A stretch of DNA of 64,000 nt from Leucobacter insecticola. Its GTDB lineage: Bacteria; Actinomycetota; Actinomycetes; Actinomycetales; Microbacteriaceae. The notes under the pieces were generated by a model, which saw only the letters and a program-made list of their open reading frames with translations, was not told where the DNA came from and ran no database searches. The stretch covers positions 2,852,001 to 2,916,000 of the forward strand of contig NZ_CP049934.1 in NCBI RefSeq assembly GCF_011382965.1, in the 5' to 3' direction. Positions 63,641 to 64,000 of the stretch are shown one piece after another; within the stretch, counting starts at the first letter, position 1; each line of letters opens with the position of its first letter. Position numbers and translations under genes: made by a program.

Positions 63641-64000
63641 TCAGGATCCTGCAAAGAAGGCCGCCGCGGCGCGTGCGAGTCCATGTAGATCATCGACGTG
63701 GGCGAGTTCGCGGGCGGAGTGCATCGACAGCAGCGGCACGCCGACATCGACGGTGCGAATACCAATTCGGGTCGCGGTGAGCGGGCCGATCGTGGATCCG
63801 CACGGTACCGTGTTATTTGACACAAAAGACTGCGTCGCAACTCCCGCTGCGTCACACACTCGTCGCCACAATGCCGCGCCATGAGCGTCGCTCGCGTAGC
63901 GCTGGTTAGCGTTGATCTTGAGCATCGGTCCGCGGCCCATGAGTGGCCGCACACGCGGGTCGTGTTTTTCGGGGTAGTTAGGATGCACCGAGTGCCCCGC
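63641..64000 (-). CDS. M18-family aminopeptidase, C-terminal part (cut by the window edge)
   Basis: The last 119 or so residues of an M18 aspartyl-aminopeptidase-type exopeptidase, a zinc enzyme removing N-terminal residues. Visible signatures are '[20 protein letters not shown]', '[12 protein letters not shown]', '[20 protein letters not shown]' and the metal-binding '[18 protein letters not shown]'. The gene continues beyond the right edge. The stop at 63641 is followed 89 bases later by a small gene in the same direction. Confidence 0.93.
   Translation of the reverse strand, partial: AGHSVHPNYPEKHDPRVRPLMGRGPMLKINANQRYASDAHGAALWRRVCDAAGVATQSFVSNNTVPCGSTIGPLTATRIGIRTVDVGVPLLSMHSARELAHVDDLHGLARAAAAFFAGS

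Overview
The window is a high-GC actinobacterial chromosome segment. Protein sequences and gene order point to the Microbacteriaceae, and Leucobacter or a close relative is my best guess. The order clpC ... lysS, DUF2520, DUF3180, folK, folB, folP, folE, ftsH, hpt, tilS, ppa follows the order I recall for Mycobacterium tuberculosis (about Rv3596c to Rv3628c). Here panC and panD are missing from it.

Layout. 0-9.5 kb: a broken carboxyethylornithine-synthase-like gene, arfB, ychF, a DEDDh exonuclease, rmuC, an interrupted DUF4241 gene next to glpX, then fba and a DUF6264 membrane protein. 9.6-11.8 kb: overlapping lipoprotein, response regulator and histidine kinase genes. 11.9-22.4 kb: ispH and xseA, then a 4-kb LAxTG surface-protein gene that separates xseA from xseB, then DUF4245, carbonic anhydrase, fumC and a TPR protein. 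22.4-30 kb: a broken acyl-CoA dehydrogenase, PIN-PhoH, TetR, a probable glutarate operon (CoA-transferase plus glutaryl-CoA dehydrogenase) and its divergent PucR regulator. 29.9-39 kb: LysR, glutaredoxin-like and MalY/PatB genes facing an Opp/Dpp-type ABC transporter whose last gene encodes a C39-like papain-fold peptidase. 39-47.5 kb: ArgA, a DUF559-type endonuclease-like gene flanked by palindromic repeats, clpC, a DUF2975/HTH pair, YbjQ, cardiolipin synthase and a MITE. 47.5-59.7 kb: lysS, the folate operon, ftsH, hpt, tilS and ppa. 59.8-64 kb: an M23 peptidase, a nested IS1249-like insertion, tRNA-Glu/Asp/Phe and the C-terminus of an M18 aminopeptidase.

The most important caution concerns frameshifts. 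Nine single-base frameshifts break six otherwise well-conserved genes. Each one is repaired by adding one C or G to a run of identical bases. The list includes ispH, which should be essential. This looks like systematic homopolymer under-calling rather than real gene decay. One further lesion, an amber codon in the DUF4241 gene, is not of this type.

The best candidates for little-described biology are the peptide transporter/C39-like peptidase/PLP lyase/redoxin locus (29.9-39.1 kb), the repetitive LAxTG surface protein, three families of short palindromic intergenic repeats, and a self-nested IS in which a 303-bp deletion derivative has inserted into the transposase gene of its own parent type.
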